55,928 nt of DNA, taken from JAVBLT01 sp031553315. Lineage in GTDB: Bacteria; Verrucomicrobiota; Kiritimatiellia; RFP12; DVOR01. A program made the position numbers and the translations under genes. The notes below the pieces were generated by a model, which ran no database searches, was not told the DNA's origin, and saw only the letters and a program-made list of their open reading frames with translations. The first letter of the stretch is position 1, and every line of letters begins with the position of its first letter. The stretch spans positions 1 through 55,928 of the forward strand of contig JAVBLT010000057.1 of the NCBI GenBank assembly GCA_031553315.1, in the 5' to 3' direction. Positions 9,031 through 17,419 of this stretch are shown in pieces.

Positions 9031-9616
9031 GGGTTACTATCATGGAAAGCGAGACGGCGGACCATCCCGGAAGCGAGAGCACGTGATCAAGGAAAAGCGC
9101 GCAGGCCAGCGCATCGCAGCACGCATCGTGCGCGCGGAAGCCGGGGCGGAGGGCCAGCAGGCGGGGCAAAAGGCCGAAACGGCCGGTCAGCGCCTCGAGC
9201 GAATAATCGCCGAGCCCCGGGTAAATCTTGCGCGCCAGCGCAAGGGTGTCGACCCAGGGGCCGTAACGGTGAAGCGGGGCCAGGCGGTTGAGCTGCGTGC
9301 GCTCGGTGCCGATGTTGTGCGCGGCCAAAACGTTTCCGGCCAGGAGCGGATGAATCGCGAGCCAAATCGCTTCCGGCGCGGGCGCCTGGGCAATGGCCGC
9401 CCGCCGCGCGGCATGGTCGCCCGGCGCATGACGGTTGAACGGATGGTTTTCCGGCACGCGGATCAGCGAATCGAAGCAGGCCTCCGGGGCGGCGCGCCCC
9501 GCCAGCGTGGCGATACCGACCTGCCAGGGAAGCGAAGAAAATCCCCGAACCGAACCGGTGGTCTCGAAATCAATGGCGCGGAAAAAAGCATCTCGGGCGG
9601 GGATTTGCATGCTCAC
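9023..9616 (-). CDS. DnaQ-like 3'-5' exonuclease (DEDDh)
   Basis: About 197 residues with the DEDDh exonuclease layout: AIDFETTG (D16, E18) for Exo I, AHNIGTERTQL for Exo II, and AHDACCDA (H and D) for Exo III. It should degrade single-stranded DNA or RNA from the 3' end, as in proofreading subunits or RNase T-type enzymes. It is a free-standing domain, not fused to a polymerase. It sits in a chain with a 4-base overlap on the upstream secreted-protein gene and an 8-base overlap on the CPBP gene. The cellular role cannot be told from sequence. Confidence 0.85.
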   Translation of the reverse strand: MSMQIPARDAFFRAIDFETTGSVRGFSSLPWQVGIATLAGRAAPEACFDSLIRVPENHPFNRHAPGDHAARRAAIAQAPAPEAIWLAIHPLLAGNVLAAHNIGTERTQLNRLAPLHRYGPWVDTLALARKIYPGLGDYSLEALTGRFGLLPRLLALRPGFRAHDACCDALACALFLDHVLSLPGWSAVSLSMIVTHE

Positions 9617-11022
9617 GGCAGCTTGACCTGGGCATCGGCCTCGGATACGGGTATGCCGTGGGCGTTGAAAAAGGGAAAGAGGTTTTCGCCCAGCGCGCGG
9701 CTCAGAAACACAGCGGTATCCGAGACCGTATAGGGGCGGTGTTGCGGGTTGGCCTGCGCAAAGGCGGTCTTCTCGCGCAGATACACGGCCACGGCATCGG
9801 GGTTGCGCTTGCGCATTTCCTCAAGAATGAAAAACACTTTGCCGGTGCGCAGATCGTCGCGCTCGGCAGGGGTGAGCGCGGGCGCTTTTTCGGGCGGGCA
9901 GGCGCCGTCGAGCGTGTAAAGCTCCATCTTGGGATCCAGGCGGCGGGCCCGTTCAATGCGCTCGGCGATCAGGGCCTTGCCGGCGGGCAAACCCGCTTCA
10001 TCAAGCACATACGCGGTGACATAGCTCGCCACGGCATCGGACCAGGGCTCGGCGTCTTCCTCGAAAAACGCCCGAAGCCACAACACGGTCAGCCGCCGCG
10101 TCATCCCCGCCTTCTTCTCGGGAAACCCATCGTAAAACGCGGGAATGCCAAACTGCCGGATCGCGTGAAACTCGGCATCGGCGGAGGGCAGAAAGGTGAC
10201 CTTCAGCGGTGTTTTGAGCGCAACGGGCACGCCGAGAATCTTTTCCGCGGCGGGTTTGATTTCCTCCGCAAGCGCCTGGATCGCCTTTGCGACAGGCTCC
10301 AGATACCCGCAGCACCCGATCGAGACCATGCCGCATTCAACCGAATAATCGCTTTGCGAACGCGTGCGCGCCGTGAACGGCTGCGCCGGATCCACGCGTT
10401 TGGCCGCCGCGATCTGCGGCAACACGCGCTTCCACCAGGCCTGGTTCAAGGGGTCGCTTCCATCGCCGAGCACGCCGGCCAAACCGCGCGAAACGACCAG
10501 CACATAGCCTTTTTCATCGACCCGGCGCCAGGCGGCCGCGGCGTTGCCGGCTTCGTCGACAATCAGCTTGCGCCAAGCCTCGGGCGTTTCGAAAATCAAG
10601 GTGAAGCCGGCGCCCTCCACGGCGTCGACGGCGCCCGCAACCGTGAGCGCGCCCTGCGCGGCGCCTGTGAAGGAGGCTCCGTAGCGGCGGATCAGGGCCT
10701 GCTGCGGCGAATCGCCGGGCGTGCCGAAAATCACGAGGCTGCCGCCTTCGGCCAGAAACCCGTCGAGCGCTTTGAAATCTTCGGGCGTATAGGCCAGGTG
10801 CGGATCGCAATCGGGCAATAGAATGAGGTTCGCGTTGGAGAAGTCGACCTTTTCCAGCACACCCCAGTTCGTGTTGACCGGTGAATCGGGCAAATACTGT
10901 TTATGAAAACGGCCGTCGGCGTAAAATGAAAACGCATGGCTCAAATCAGCGATCAGGTGCACCGGCGCCGCCCAGGCGGCGCCCGCGCAAAACAACATTC
11001 CGGCAAGCAGCTTCTTCATCAT
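9613..11022 (-). CDS. Secreted protein with glutamine-amidotransferase-like N-terminal domain
   Basis: A 469-residue exported protein. The signal peptide MKKLLAGMLFCAGAAWA ends at about residue 19. Residues 20-150 look like a class I glutamine amidotransferase-like or ThuA/DUF4350-type Rossmann domain (LILLPDCDPHL, ALDGFLAEGGSLVIFG), with no recognisable Cys nucleophile in that part. The C-terminal half has two cysteines in GCCGY and resembles no family I know. The start may be the second Met at 11019. It is translationally coupled to the upstream usp gene (4-base overlap) and to the exonuclease downstream. Function unknown. Confidence 0.7.
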   Translation of the reverse strand: MMKKLLAGMLFCAGAAWAAPVHLIADLSHAFSFYADGRFHKQYLPDSPVNTNWGVLEKVDFSNANLILLPDCDPHLAYTPEDFKALDGFLAEGGSLVIFGTPGDSPQQALIRRYGASFTGAAQGALTVAGAVDAVEGAGFTLIFETPEAWRKLIVDEAGNAAAAWRRVDEKGYVLVVSRGLAGVLGDGSDPLNQAWWKRVLPQIAAAKRVDPAQPFTARTRSQSDYSVECGMVSIGCCGYLEPVAKAIQALAEEIKPAAEKILGVPVALKTPLKVTFLPSADAEFHAIRQFGIPAFYDGFPEKKAGMTRRLTVLWLRAFFEEDAEPWSDAVASYVTAYVLDEAGLPAGKALIAERIERARRLDPKMELYTLDGACPPEKAPALTPAERDDLRTGKVFFILEEMRKRNPDAVAVYLREKTAFAQANPQHRPYTVSDTAVFLSRALGENLFPFFNAHGIPVSEADAQVKLP

Positions 11023-11525
11023 TCCTTCTCCGGCGCGGCGGGCGCCTCATCTCCCACGGGAATCACCAAAAGCGGACAGTTCGCGCGCGAGGCGACCCGG
11101 CCCATCACATTGCCTGTGATCCACTTCGCGAACATTCCCTTACGGGCGCGGCCCATGACCAGCAAGTCGATCTTTTCCTCTTCGGCGAACCAGAGAATCG
11201 CCTGCACGGGGTCGCCGCTGATGGCCTTCACGGTCAGTTTGACCTGCCCGGGAACCTTGTCGCGATAAACGTCGCGCAGGCGTTCCTCGGCTTTTTTGCA
11301 CAGCAGATCGCCCGGATCCACATCGGCGGGCATGTAATTGCGCCAAAACTGCGCGTCGGGCTCCTGCACCACGTGAAGCAGGTACAGCGTGGATCCCGTG
11401 TTGCGCAGCGCCGCATCCACGGCATAATCAAACGCCGCATCGGCCTGCGGTGTGAAATCGGTGCAGAACAGAACCCGGCGGTAGTGGCCGACCCGCAATC
11501 CATCCAATGGAACCTGTGTATTCAT
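11019..11525 (-). CDS. Universal stress protein (UspA family)
   Basis: 168 residues with the UspA fold: the start YRRVLFCTDFTPQADAAFDYA, the middle LYLLHVV, and the C-terminal nucleotide-site region DLLVMGRARKGMF...GNVMGRVASRANCPLLVIP. Such proteins bind ATP or act as stress-related signalling dimers in the cytoplasm. The start at 11525 has a strong GAGGAGG ribosome-binding site and fits the family N-terminus, whereas the longer open frame adds 38 unlikely residues. It is the first gene of the five-gene minus-strand chain and diverges from the sulfatase locus. Confidence 0.88.
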   Translation of the reverse strand: MNTQVPLDGLRVGHYRRVLFCTDFTPQADAAFDYAVDAALRNTGSTLYLLHVVQEPDAQFWRNYMPADVDPGDLLCKKAEERLRDVYRDKVPGQVKLTVKAISGDPVQAILWFAEEEKIDLLVMGRARKGMFAKWITGNVMGRVASRANCPLLVIPVGDEAPAAPEKE

Positions 11526-11670
11526 AAAGGCCTCCTCTCTGCGTTGGTTGCGGATAGTGTACCTCAATCCGCCGCGGGTTTCAAGCCCGAGGATGCCGAT
11601 GGCGTTATTTCCGGTTGCACCTTTTCTCATAAAAAACACTTTTTTCTAAAGCATATGTCACTTTTTATGC

Positions 11671-11676
11671 TATACT
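11671..11676 (+). promoter_or_regulatory. Possible -10 box TATACT for the sulfatase locus
   Basis: TATACT lies 20 bases before the sulfatase ATG in AT-rich DNA between divergent genes. No convincing -35 box is seen at standard spacing, so the promoter may need an activator. Confidence 0.3.
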
Positions 11677-11696
11677 GGCGGCAAAAACAGGGGGCG

Positions 11697-13310
11697 ATGA
11701 TGGTTAGACGGTCTTTTCTGAAAACACTGCTGGCCGCCGGCGCAGGCGCGGCGCTGCCGGGAACCGCGCGGGCGGCGGAGAAAGCAAAACGCCCCAATAT
11801 CGTCCTGTTCCTGGTCGACGACATGGGCTGGCAGGACACGTCGCTCCCCTTCTGGAAGGAAAAAACCTTCCTCAACACGCGCTACGACACGCCGGGAATG
11901 TGCGCCCTCGCGCAAGACGGCATGATGTTTACCAGCGCCTACGCCCAGGCCGTCTGCACGCCCACCCGCGTCAGCCTCATCACCGGCATGAACGCCGCCC
12001 GCCACCGCGTCACCCTCTGGACGCATTCCTGCGACCAATCGACCGATTCCGCAATGCCCGAGCTGAAGCCGCCCCCCGATTGGGCGATCAACGGGCTTCA
12101 GCCCTGGCCGCTGACCTATGAACCGGGAAAGGTTGATTACGCCTTCGCAGGTCAAACCTGGAAGATGAAAAAACCCTTCGCCTCGGCCCTGCCGCTCCCG
12201 GCGCTGCTCCGCGAGAGCGGTTACCGCACCATCCTCTGCGGCAAGGCGCACTTCGGCGCCCGCGGCACCCCGGGCGCCGATCCGGCCGCCTTCGGGTTCG
12301 ATGTGAACATCGCCGGAAGCGCCATCGGTTCGCCTTCAAGCTACTACGGCAAAGAGAATTTCGGCAGCGGCCCCAACCACGTGACCGGGCTCGAAAAATA
12401 TCACGGCGAACGAATCTTCCTCACCGAAGCGCTGACCCGCGAGGCGCTCGCCGCGCTTGAAAACACCGGTGAAAAACCCTTTTTCCTCTACCTCGCCCAC
12501 TATGCGGTGCACACACCCATCCAGATGGATCCGCGCTTTGAAAAACAGTTTGCCGGCGTTCCGGCGGAGCACAACGGTTCCAAAACGGAACAGCGCTACG
12601 CCACGCTCATCAAAGGCATGGACAAAAGCCTCGAAGACCTCGTCGCCTGGCTCAAGGCGAAAAACCTGTACGACGACACCATCATTCTCTTTATGTCGGA
12701 CAACGGCGGGCTGGCCGTGACCCGCACCGGCCGCATCGAAAACGCCAATTTCCCCCTTCGCTTCGGAAAAGGCTCCGCTTACGAAGGCGGCATTCGCGAA
12801 CCGATGATCGTGCGCTGCCCGCCGCGCTTCATGCCCGCCTTCAAACCCGGCTCCCGCTGCGATGCGCCGGTGGCATGCGAAGACTTTTTCCCTTCGATTC
12901 TCGAATTGGCCGGTATTTCAAGCCCCGTGCCGCAAACGGTCGACGGCGTGAGCTTCGTGCCCCTTTTGCGCGGCGAAAAACCCGCCGTGCCAAGGCCGCT
13001 CTACTGGCACTGCCCCAACATCTGGGGCGAAGGGCGCGGCATATTCCCCGCCTACGATCCTTACAGCGCCGTGCGCCTGGGCGAGTGGAAGCTCATCTAC
13101 CGCCACGAAAACCAAAGTTTTTATCTTTACAACCTCGATGACGATATCGGAGAAAAAAACAACCTCGCCGGCACGCAGCCCGTGCGCCTGCGCATGCTCG
13201 CCGGCCTCCTCGCCGATTACCTGAGAAGCGTCGGCGCGCAAATGCCCACCCTCAAGGCCACCGGCAAGCCCGTGCCCTGGCCCGATGAAACAGCCGGAGG
13301 CATCGCATGA
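11697..13310 (+). CDS. Tat-exported sulfatase
   Basis: A 537-residue sulfatase (type I, formylglycine-dependent) that removes sulfate esters from glycans or small molecules. A Tat-type signal peptide is present (RRSFLKTLLAAG). Metal ligands D41 and D42 lie in FLVDDMGW, and D335/N336 in SDNGG. C87 of CTPTR is the residue converted to formylglycine, and TGMNAARHRV follows. KAH in CGKAHFG and H in YAVHTP supply further active-site residues. The start at 11697 (or the adjacent ATG at 11700) follows GGGG. It overlaps the next sulfatase-like gene by 4 bases. No formylglycine-generating or anSME maturase is encoded in this window. Confidence 0.93.
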   Translation: MMVRRSFLKTLLAAGAGAALPGTARAAEKAKRPNIVLFLVDDMGWQDTSLPFWKEKTFLNTRYDTPGMCALAQDGMMFTSAYAQAVCTPTRVSLITGMNAARHRVTLWTHSCDQSTDSAMPELKPPPDWAINGLQPWPLTYEPGKVDYAFAGQTWKMKKPFASALPLPALLRESGYRTILCGKAHFGARGTPGADPAAFGFDVNIAGSAIGSPSSYYGKENFGSGPNHVTGLEKYHGERIFLTEALTREALAALENTGEKPFFLYLAHYAVHTPIQMDPRFEKQFAGVPAEHNGSKTEQRYATLIKGMDKSLEDLVAWLKAKNLYDDTIILFMSDNGGLAVTRTGRIENANFPLRFGKGSAYEGGIREPMIVRCPPRFMPAFKPGSRCDAPVACEDFFPSILELAGISSPVPQTVDGVSFVPLLRGEKPAVPRPLYWHCPNIWGEGRGIFPAYDPYSAVRLGEWKLIYRHENQSFYLYNLDDDIGEKNNLAGTQPVRLRMLAGLLADYLRSVGAQMPTLKATGKPVPWPDETAGGIA

Positions 13311-14632
13311 CGCCGACCCGCCGCGCCTTTCTCGCCGGTCTCGCCGCAAGCGCCTGCGCCGCCGCCTCGGCCCAGGTGCGCATCCCTTCGCCGGACCGCC
13401 CCAACATCATCCTCGTTTTGGTCGACGGTCTCGGCTGGTCCGACACATCGGTCGCGTTTGAAAAAACGCCCAATTTTCTCAACAAGCGCTACCGCACGCC
13501 CCACCTTGAGCGCCTCGCCCGCGAAGGTCTCATCTTCACCAACGCCTACGCCAACCCGCTCAACACGCCCAGCGTGTCGAGCGTCATGACCGGCATGAAC
13601 GCAGGCCGCCACCGCGTGATCGGCGAACCGGGCCAAACCCTCAAGGAAACCGCCCTCCTGATCGCCCCCGCCTGGGCCGAAGGCGGCCTTCCCGGCAGCG
13701 ACGCCGTCACACAGCTTCCCGAATTGATGCGCCGCCTCGATTACACCACCCTTTTATCCGCAGCGAAAATCAATCCCCTGCCCGAAACGCCTCCCGGCGA
13801 AAAACCGTTTTTCCTGCTCCGCACGTTCAAATCGCCCTCAACGGAAAAAGGCGACGACCGTTTCATGCCCGACTACGCCTCCCTCCGCCAGCAGCCCGAA
13901 GGCGGCCCCGCCGAACAGAGCCACGCCGCCAACATCGCCCGCATCGATGCCGGCATCGGAGAAACCCTTGAGTGGATAACCCGCGGGGCATCATCCCGAA
14001 AAACCGTGATCCTTTTCACCTCCACCTGCGGCGGCCAGGCGTTTTCACCCCGCATCGCGCGCGCCAACTTCCCCTTCACCGGCGGCAAAGGATCGTTGCG
14101 CGAAGGAGGGATCCGCGTGCCGCTGCTGGCCTGGTGCCCGGATCTGATCGCCAAGGGCGCGCGCAGCGAAACGCCCGTGACGTGCGACGATTTATTCCCC
14201 ACCCTCCTCGAGCTCGCCGACGAACTCCGCCCCACCACCCGCCAATCGCTCGACGGCCGCAGCTTCGCCCCCCTGCTCAAAGGGCGCACCGTGATCGGCG
14301 GCGGCCGCCTGCGGCCAATCGTGTGGCATCAGCCGGCGATCTGGGCCCCGGCGGCCAACGAAGCGCCCTTTTACCAATCGGCCAGCGCCATCCGCATCGG
14401 CGATTTCAAGCTCATCCACAACCACACCGACCAAAGCAAAGCCCTTTTCGATTTAAGCAAAGACCCCGCCGAACGCAAAAACCTCGCCGCGGCCGAACCC
14501 ATCCGCCTGCGCGACATGAGCGTGCAGCTCACCCGCCGCCTCAAGGAGATGAAAGCGCAGATGCCCCGCCTGCGCGCGACCGGCCAATGCGCGCCCTACC
14601 CCGACGGCTCCGAATCCGGGGATTACGCGTGA
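13307..14632 (+). CDS. Degenerate sulfatase paralogue (predicted pseudo-enzyme)
   Basis: A 441-residue sulfatase-fold protein with a Tat-type signal (TRRAFLAGLAAS) and clear similarity to the preceding sulfatase (RPNIILVLVDGLGWSDTS, SVMTGMNAGRHRV, LRPTTRQSLDGRSFAPLL). Every key catalytic position is changed: the formylglycine Cys is N86 in NTPSV (CTPTR in the neighbour), one metal Asp is G41, the SDNGG motif is S239-T240-C241-G-G, and the KAH and VHTP elements are lost through a roughly 90-residue shortening. The frame is intact and coupled to the upstream gene by an ATGA overlap, so it is probably translated. It may bind sulfated substrate, act as a partner of the active enzyme, or be decaying. 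Confidence 0.85.
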   Translation: MTPTRRAFLAGLAASACAAASAQVRIPSPDRPNIILVLVDGLGWSDTSVAFEKTPNFLNKRYRTPHLERLAREGLIFTNAYANPLNTPSVSSVMTGMNAGRHRVIGEPGQTLKETALLIAPAWAEGGLPGSDAVTQLPELMRRLDYTTLLSAAKINPLPETPPGEKPFFLLRTFKSPSTEKGDDRFMPDYASLRQQPEGGPAEQSHAANIARIDAGIGETLEWITRGASSRKTVILFTSTCGGQAFSPRIARANFPFTGGKGSLREGGIRVPLLAWCPDLIAKGARSETPVTCDDLFPTLLELADELRPTTRQSLDGRSFAPLLKGRTVIGGGRLRPIVWHQPAIWAPAANEAPFYQSASAIRIGDFKLIHNHTDQSKALFDLSKDPAERKNLAAAEPIRLRDMSVQLTRRLKEMKAQMPRLRATGQCAPYPDGSESGDYA

Positions 14633-15348
14633 CCCCCCCCCGCGTCACCCTCATCGCCTACTGCTTCGCCCCGCCCGAAAGAATCGGCGGAGCCTTCGCC
14701 CCCGTCGCGGCGGCGCTTAAAGAAACCTGGCGCCACTGCGGACCGCTCCCCGCCCGCATCATCGTCAACGACATGTTCACCGATGCCGACGCCTTTTGCG
14801 ACCGCCACCCCTCCGCCGCCTTCATCCGCGCCCCCGGCCTCATCCCCGGCTCCCTCTTCTCCATGAGCCGCGACATGAACGCCCGTTTGGCCGACTACTT
14901 TTCCACCGACTACGCCCTCGTGGTGCAGAACGACGGTTTCCCCCTCCGCCCCGGCCTCGACGCCTTTCTCGACCGCTGGGATTACATCGGCGCCCCCTAC
15001 ACCCGCCCCCTCCTCCCCACCCGCCTCCTGGAGCGCCTCGACCCCGGTTTCGCCGTGGGCAACGGCGGCTTCTCACTCCGCTCGCGCGCCCTCTGCCAAG
15101 CCGCCAACCGCCTTTGGCGCGACCGTTTCCACACCTGGCCCGAAAGCCGCTGGCTCGCCGAAGACGTGTATCACTGCCTCACCCTCCGCCTCCTCGACCG
15201 CGCCTACCGCCGCGCCTTCACCCTCCCTTCCCGCGCCCAAGCCCTGACCTTTTCCTACGATGCGCTCACCGGCCAGCCGCCGCCCGAAGCATTGCCCTTC
15301 GGCTTTCACGGCATGAAAGCCTTCAACGCCCTGAGGAACCGACCGTGA
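14629..15348 (+). CDS. DUF5672 family protein (glycosyltransferase-like)
   Basis: A 239-residue protein with the DUF5672 pattern: ALVVQNDGFPLRPGLDAFL, DYIGAPYTRP and VGNGGFSLRSRALC. The family looks like a small glycosyltransferase-A-type domain; its activity is not established. The GTG start at 14629 overlaps the previous stop in a GTGA, and the end overlaps the next gene in the same way. The longer frame running back into the sulfatase gene is an artefact of C-rich codons. No signal peptide is seen, so it should be cytoplasmic, unlike the exported proteins on either side. Confidence 0.8.
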   Translation: MTPPRVTLIAYCFAPPERIGGAFAPVAAALKETWRHCGPLPARIIVNDMFTDADAFCDRHPSAAFIRAPGLIPGSLFSMSRDMNARLADYFSTDYALVVQNDGFPLRPGLDAFLDRWDYIGAPYTRPLLPTRLLERLDPGFAVGNGGFSLRSRALCQAANRLWRDRFHTWPESRWLAEDVYHCLTLRLLDRAYRRAFTLPSRAQALTFSYDALTGQPPPEALPFGFHGMKAFNALRNRP

Positions 15349-17327
15349 AAACAACCGGCCTGATTCTTTCCCTCTTTTTCCACTTCACCGCGACCGCTCA
15401 GGAGCGATGGGAACTCCGCGGCGACCACACCCTCGCCCGCACGGTCACCCCGGGCGAATCCTTTACCGACCGCTTCGAAATGAGCGGCCGCCACGTTTCC
15501 TTCGTGACAACCTACGGCGTGAAAGACGGCAACCTCGTCAGCGAGAAAGACATCGCCTTTCCCATGCTCCGAACCGTACCCAATAAAACCCACGACCACG
15601 CCCAAATCCACTTCGGCTCCGATACCCAGCCCCGCATCACCATCAACGGCACACCTTTCCAGGAAACCCTCCTCACCTTTTTCATCCGAGACGCCCTGAC
15701 AACAAGCAGCCGCCACCCCGGCGCCGCCCACCTGGAACGCACCCTTTTCCCAAGCATGAACCTGCGCGCCGTTCTTGAGCGGTTCAGCCTGTTCAACGCC
15801 TCCGAAGAACCGCTGACCGTTGCCATTGAAGCCGATGAAAAGCATGTGCCCTGCCCAACGAAAGGCGTCTGCGGCAGCTATGAATTCCGCGCGCGCACCG
15901 CCCCGACCGGCACCTTTACCCTCGAACCGAAACAAACACTCCATTTCACAACCGTCTACAGCGCGCGAAAAACCGGAGAACCCTGGCCGGTGATCGATGA
16001 GAGCGCCCAGCGCGCCTACCGGGCGCACCTGAACCACGCCACCGAAACCGGCCTTGTCTTCGAAAGCCCCGACCCCGTGCTCAACCGCCTCTTCACCCGC
16101 GCCCTTTTCCATACCTTTGAAAACCTCTACGAAACCAAAAACGGCCTGATCCATTCCCCCGGCAGCCTCCGCTACTACGCCGCCATCTGGGCCAACGACC
16201 AATGCGAATACGTCAACCCCCTCTTCGCCTACGCCGGAAATCAAAGCGCCGTCGAATCCGCCATGACCTGCTGGCGCTGGTACGAACCCTACATGACCGG
16301 CAGCTTCAACCCCATCCCCAGCTCCATCATCGCCGAAGGCACCGACATCTGGAACGGCGCGGGCGACCGGGGCGACGCCGCCATGACAGCCTACGGCCTT
16401 GGCCGCTTCACCCTCTCCCTCGGCGATCGCCAAACCGCCGAGCGCCTCTGGCCCATGCTCGCCTGGTGCCTCGAATACTGCCGCCTCAAACTCACCCCCG
16501 AAGGCGTTGTCGCCTCCGATTGCGACGAGCTCGAGCACCGCTTCCCCGCCGGAAAAGCCAACCTCTGCACCTCCACCCTTTATTACGACGCCCTCCTCTC
16601 CGCCGCCGCCCTCGGGCGCGATTTAGGCCTCCAAACCGAACATTACCGAAAACAGGCCCATGCCCTCCGCGCCGCCATCGACCGACACTTCGGCGCCACC
16701 GTGCAGGGGTTCGACACCTACCGTTATTACGAAGGCAACTCCGTCCTCCGCTCCTGGATCTGCATACCCCTCACCGCCGGCCTCCACGACCGCGCCCCCG
16801 CCACCCTCGATGCGCTCTTCTCCCATAAACTCTGGTCCCCCGACGGCCTCCGCACGCAGGCCGGCGACAACACCTTTTGGGATCGCGCCACACTCTACGG
16901 CCTGCGCGGCGCCTTTGCCGCCGGCGACACCGCCCGCGCCCTGCCCCTCCTTCAGGCCTACTCCCGCCGGCGCCTCCTCGGCGACCACGTGCCCTACCCT
17001 GTGGAAGCCTGGCCCGAAGGCGACCAACGCCAGCTCGCCGCCGAAAGCGGGCTCTATTGCCGCGTCGTCACCGAAGGCCTCTTCGGTTACCGCCCCGCCG
17101 GGCTCAAAAGCTTCGAGCTGCGCCCCCGCCTGCCCGCCGAATGGAACCGCATGGCCTTGCGCGGCCTCACGGCCTCAGGAGGCAAAAAAATCGACATCAC
17201 CGTAAGCCGGACCGGCGAGAACATCGAGACCCTCGTCGAAGCCAGCGGCGAAGCCATCCTCCGCACAACGGCCGACACCTGCACGATACAGCTCGACCGC
17301 CAAACCGCTCCGCCCACCCGCGAATGA
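15345..17327 (+). CDS. Secreted six-hairpin glycosidase-like protein
   Basis: A 660-residue protein with a signal peptide ending near ATAQ (about residue 17). An N-terminal beta-rich part is followed by an (alpha/alpha)6 barrel-like part with Trp- and Tyr-rich motifs: YYAAIWANDQCEYVNPLFAY, CWRWYEPYM, GAGDRGDAAMTAYGL, and LFGYRPAGLKSFELRPRLP near the C-terminus. This is the layout of six-hairpin glycosidases such as rhamnosidase- or GH63/GH116-like enzymes; the exact family is uncertain. The GTG start at 15345 overlaps the DUF5672 stop. It probably cleaves an oligosaccharide released by the sulfatase-led degradation encoded here. Confidence 0.75.
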   Translation: MKTTGLILSLFFHFTATAQERWELRGDHTLARTVTPGESFTDRFEMSGRHVSFVTTYGVKDGNLVSEKDIAFPMLRTVPNKTHDHAQIHFGSDTQPRITINGTPFQETLLTFFIRDALTTSSRHPGAAHLERTLFPSMNLRAVLERFSLFNASEEPLTVAIEADEKHVPCPTKGVCGSYEFRARTAPTGTFTLEPKQTLHFTTVYSARKTGEPWPVIDESAQRAYRAHLNHATETGLVFESPDPVLNRLFTRALFHTFENLYETKNGLIHSPGSLRYYAAIWANDQCEYVNPLFAYAGNQSAVESAMTCWRWYEPYMTGSFNPIPSSIIAEGTDIWNGAGDRGDAAMTAYGLGRFTLSLGDRQTAERLWPMLAWCLEYCRLKLTPEGVVASDCDELEHRFPAGKANLCTSTLYYDALLSAAALGRDLGLQTEHYRKQAHALRAAIDRHFGATVQGFDTYRYYEGNSVLRSWICIPLTAGLHDRAPATLDALFSHKLWSPDGLRTQAGDNTFWDRATLYGLRGAFAAGDTARALPLLQAYSRRRLLGDHVPYPVEAWPEGDQRQLAAESGLYCRVVTEGLFGYRPAGLKSFELRPRLPAEWNRMALRGLTASGGKKIDITVSRTGENIETLVEASGEAILRTTADTCTIQLDRQTAPPTRE

Positions 17328-17368
17328 ACACTGCGCTATGCAGGGCGTTTTTATCGGATGAATTGATT

Positions 17369-17398
17369 TTGACGCAACCTCGCCGATTGCCCTACAAT
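17369..17398 (+). promoter_or_regulatory. Sigma-70-like promoter TTGACG-18-TACAAT
   Basis: A near-consensus -35 (TTGACG) and -10 (TACAAT) with an 18-base spacer end 21 bases before the ATG at 17420. It would start a transcript for the SMP-30-like and di-haem genes. Confidence 0.65.
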
Positions 17399-17419
17399 CA
17401 CACACAAAAGGAGTGTCGT

